This document shows, piece after piece, positions 32,234-33,292 of a DNA stretch of 33,292 nt (the stretch's first letter is position 1; every line of letters begins with the position of its first letter). Made by a program: the position numbers and the translations under genes. The DNA lies in NCBI GenBank assembly GCA_022711455.1, contig JAKLEY010000005.1, positions 1 to 33,292 on the forward strand, read 5' to 3'. The notes beneath the pieces are model-generated. The model was given only the letters and a program-made list of their open reading frames with translations. It did no database searches and was not told the origin of the DNA. Origin of the DNA: Candidatus Cloacimonadota bacterium (lineage in GTDB: Bacteria; Cloacimonadota; Cloacimonadia; Cloacimonadales; Cloacimonadaceae).

Positions 32234-33292
32234 ATGAAAAAAACAATGCTCTTGCTCTTCTCAGTCATGTTGCTGGGATACGCTTTCGCGCAAGCCGGTC
32301 CGGACAGCATCGACATCCCTTATCCCCAGTTTATCAATCCTTTTTATGACAGCTACGCGCACAGCTATCTGAGCGCTGTTTCAGCAGGCAGAGCCGGAGC
32401 CGGGATAGCCTTTATGGGTGGTGTGGAAAACGTCCTGATCAACCCTGCGGCCTACGATCCGGAAAAAGCCTCCATGGCTGTCGAAGCTGTGATCAAGCCT
32501 CCGGTCAAGGTTTCGGGCTTTTCTTCCAACACCAGCTTCAGTTCTCCCATCCCCTTCGGCCTCTTTGCAATTGGTGGCAAACTGGCTTCAAAACTGAGCG
32601 GATCTGTGATCTATAGCCAGCCCAAAGCTCTTTATCTGGCAGGATACAGCATTCCTCTGTTCAACAATACCTACAGCATCGACCGCTTTCCCAAATACTA
32701 TTTACATCAGTTCACGGCAAATCTGGGCTATCACGTCTCAAATCTGCATTTGGGGCTCTCTCTGCACAATCAGATCCACTATCAGGACGATCTGCCAGTG
32801 ATGCAGACCTTTGAGCGTATAGATGATCACAAATATGTGCTGCGCGTAGAGCCGGGGATCCTTTATGAGAGCGACCGCGGAGCCATCGGGCTCACCCTCA
32901 CTCCTCCCACAAATATGGATTGGGATCTGAAATACGTGAGTTATGACAGTCTTTTACCCCTGAAAGTGGGGCTTGGAACTCTGGTCCGGCATGGCAATTC
33001 AAATCTTATGCTGGATTTGGATTATGAGCAATTCAGCGCGGTGCATGCCGGCTTTTCGGATCGCTTACGGGTCAAAGCCGGATATGAACTGGAGCACAAG
33101 AGCATCCGCTATCGCCTGGGCTATCTCTATTCCCCTGAAGTGTTCAAGGGTGAGTATAACATTCCCTTCTATGCTGCCAGCGTGGATTCCAGCGATGCCT
33201 GGGACGGAGTGCAAAGCGTGGCAGTGGTGAAATCAAACACCCAGCACATCCTCAGCCTGGGCGCTTCCGTAAAGCATAAATACGGCTATTTC
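32234..33292 (+). CDS. Outer-membrane beta-barrel protein, FadL/PorV-like (3' end cut by window)
   Basis: 353 codons from the ATG, which is preceded by AAGGAA, to the window edge with no stop. Signal peptide 1-22 (MKKTMLLLFSVMLLGYAFAQ). 'SAGRAGAGIAFMGGVENVLINPAAY' is the N-terminal hatch segment of FadL/PorV/OmpP1-type barrels. Alternating short beta strands follow ('LHLGLSLHNQIHY', 'YVLRVEPGILYES', 'AIGLTLTPP', 'SNLMLDLDYEQF', 'LRVKAGYELEH', 'IRYRLGYLY'). It should sit in the outer membrane; whether it serves type IX secretion or uptake of hydrophobic compounds is unclear. It begins 14 bp after purA and probably shares its transcript. Confidence 0.88.
   Translation, partial: MKKTMLLLFSVMLLGYAFAQAGPDSIDIPYPQFINPFYDSYAHSYLSAVSAGRAGAGIAFMGGVENVLINPAAYDPEKASMAVEAVIKPPVKVSGFSSNTSFSSPIPFGLFAIGGKLASKLSGSVIYSQPKALYLAGYSIPLFNNTYSIDRFPKYYLHQFTANLGYHVSNLHLGLSLHNQIHYQDDLPVMQTFERIDDHKYVLRVEPGILYESDRGAIGLTLTPPTNMDWDLKYVSYDSLLPLKVGLGTLVRHGNSNLMLDLDYEQFSAVHAGFSDRLRVKAGYELEHKSIRYRLGYLYSPEVFKGEYNIPFYAASVDSSDAWDGVQSVAVVKSNTQHILSLGASVKHKYGYF

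Noticed and set aside
1-33292. tRNA or rRNA genes
   Set aside because: No cloverleaf-like or conserved rRNA sequence was noticed on either strand; a covariance scan was not possible.

Overview
The window looks like chromosomal DNA from an uncultured Gram-negative bacterium of the FCB group, most likely Candidatus Cloacimonadota (WWE1) or a near relative. This is inferred from several large secreted proteins with type A type IX-secretion (Por) C-terminal sorting domains, FG-GAP, GLUG and parallel beta-helix surface proteins, a C10 peptidase, an FadL/PorV-like barrel, AGGAGG-type ribosome binding sites and many short hairpin repeats between genes. No rRNA, tRNA or CRISPR array was seen.

Layout. 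(1) 1-4.4 kb, minus strand: three secreted-protein genes that are more AT-rich than the rest, two of them carrying sorting domains, followed by a decayed FG-GAP fragment. (2) 4.7-12.5 kb, minus strand: a tightly packed, translationally coupled operon. In transcription order it encodes a class-I glutamine-amidotransferase-like (C26) hydrolase, a fold-type III PLP decarboxylase homologue whose PLP lysine is replaced by methionine, two paralogous GNAT proteins, a FemAB/BioF2-like GNAT and a radical SAM protein. A second radical SAM gene follows after a hairpin-repeat cluster. I do not recognise this combination and it is the best candidate for an undescribed pathway. (3) 12.5-15.3 kb: a 65-bp composite hairpin tandem array, then a secreted C10 cysteine peptidase with two cohesin-like domains and a sorting domain. 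(4) 15.6-20.1 kb, plus strand: a signalling operon of zinc-ribbon/FHA protein, membrane VWA/FHA protein, membrane PP2C phosphatase, small membrane protein and a lone FecE-type ABC ATPase, with no kinase in view. (5) hisC, convergent with it and sharing stop-codon bases. (6) 21.5-28.4 kb: two giant surface proteins, the second frameshifted near its C-terminus. (7) 28.4-29.4 kb: a gene-free stretch crowded with hairpin repeats. (8) 29.4-33.3 kb: an iron-sulfur flavoprotein gene, a doubly broken rhuM pseudogene, purA, and the start of an outer-membrane barrel gene that runs off the window.

How the genes work together: most of the content is envelope or secreted (adhesin-like helices, propellers, peptidase, barrel). 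The phospho-signalling operon has a periplasmic VWA domain linked through a membrane segment to a cytoplasmic phosphothreonine reader. The small-molecule operon appears to be an amide/acyl-transfer pathway with two radical SAM steps, but its substrate cannot be read from sequence. Several hairpin elements abut gene ends, and two of them supply the stop codon of the gene they follow.
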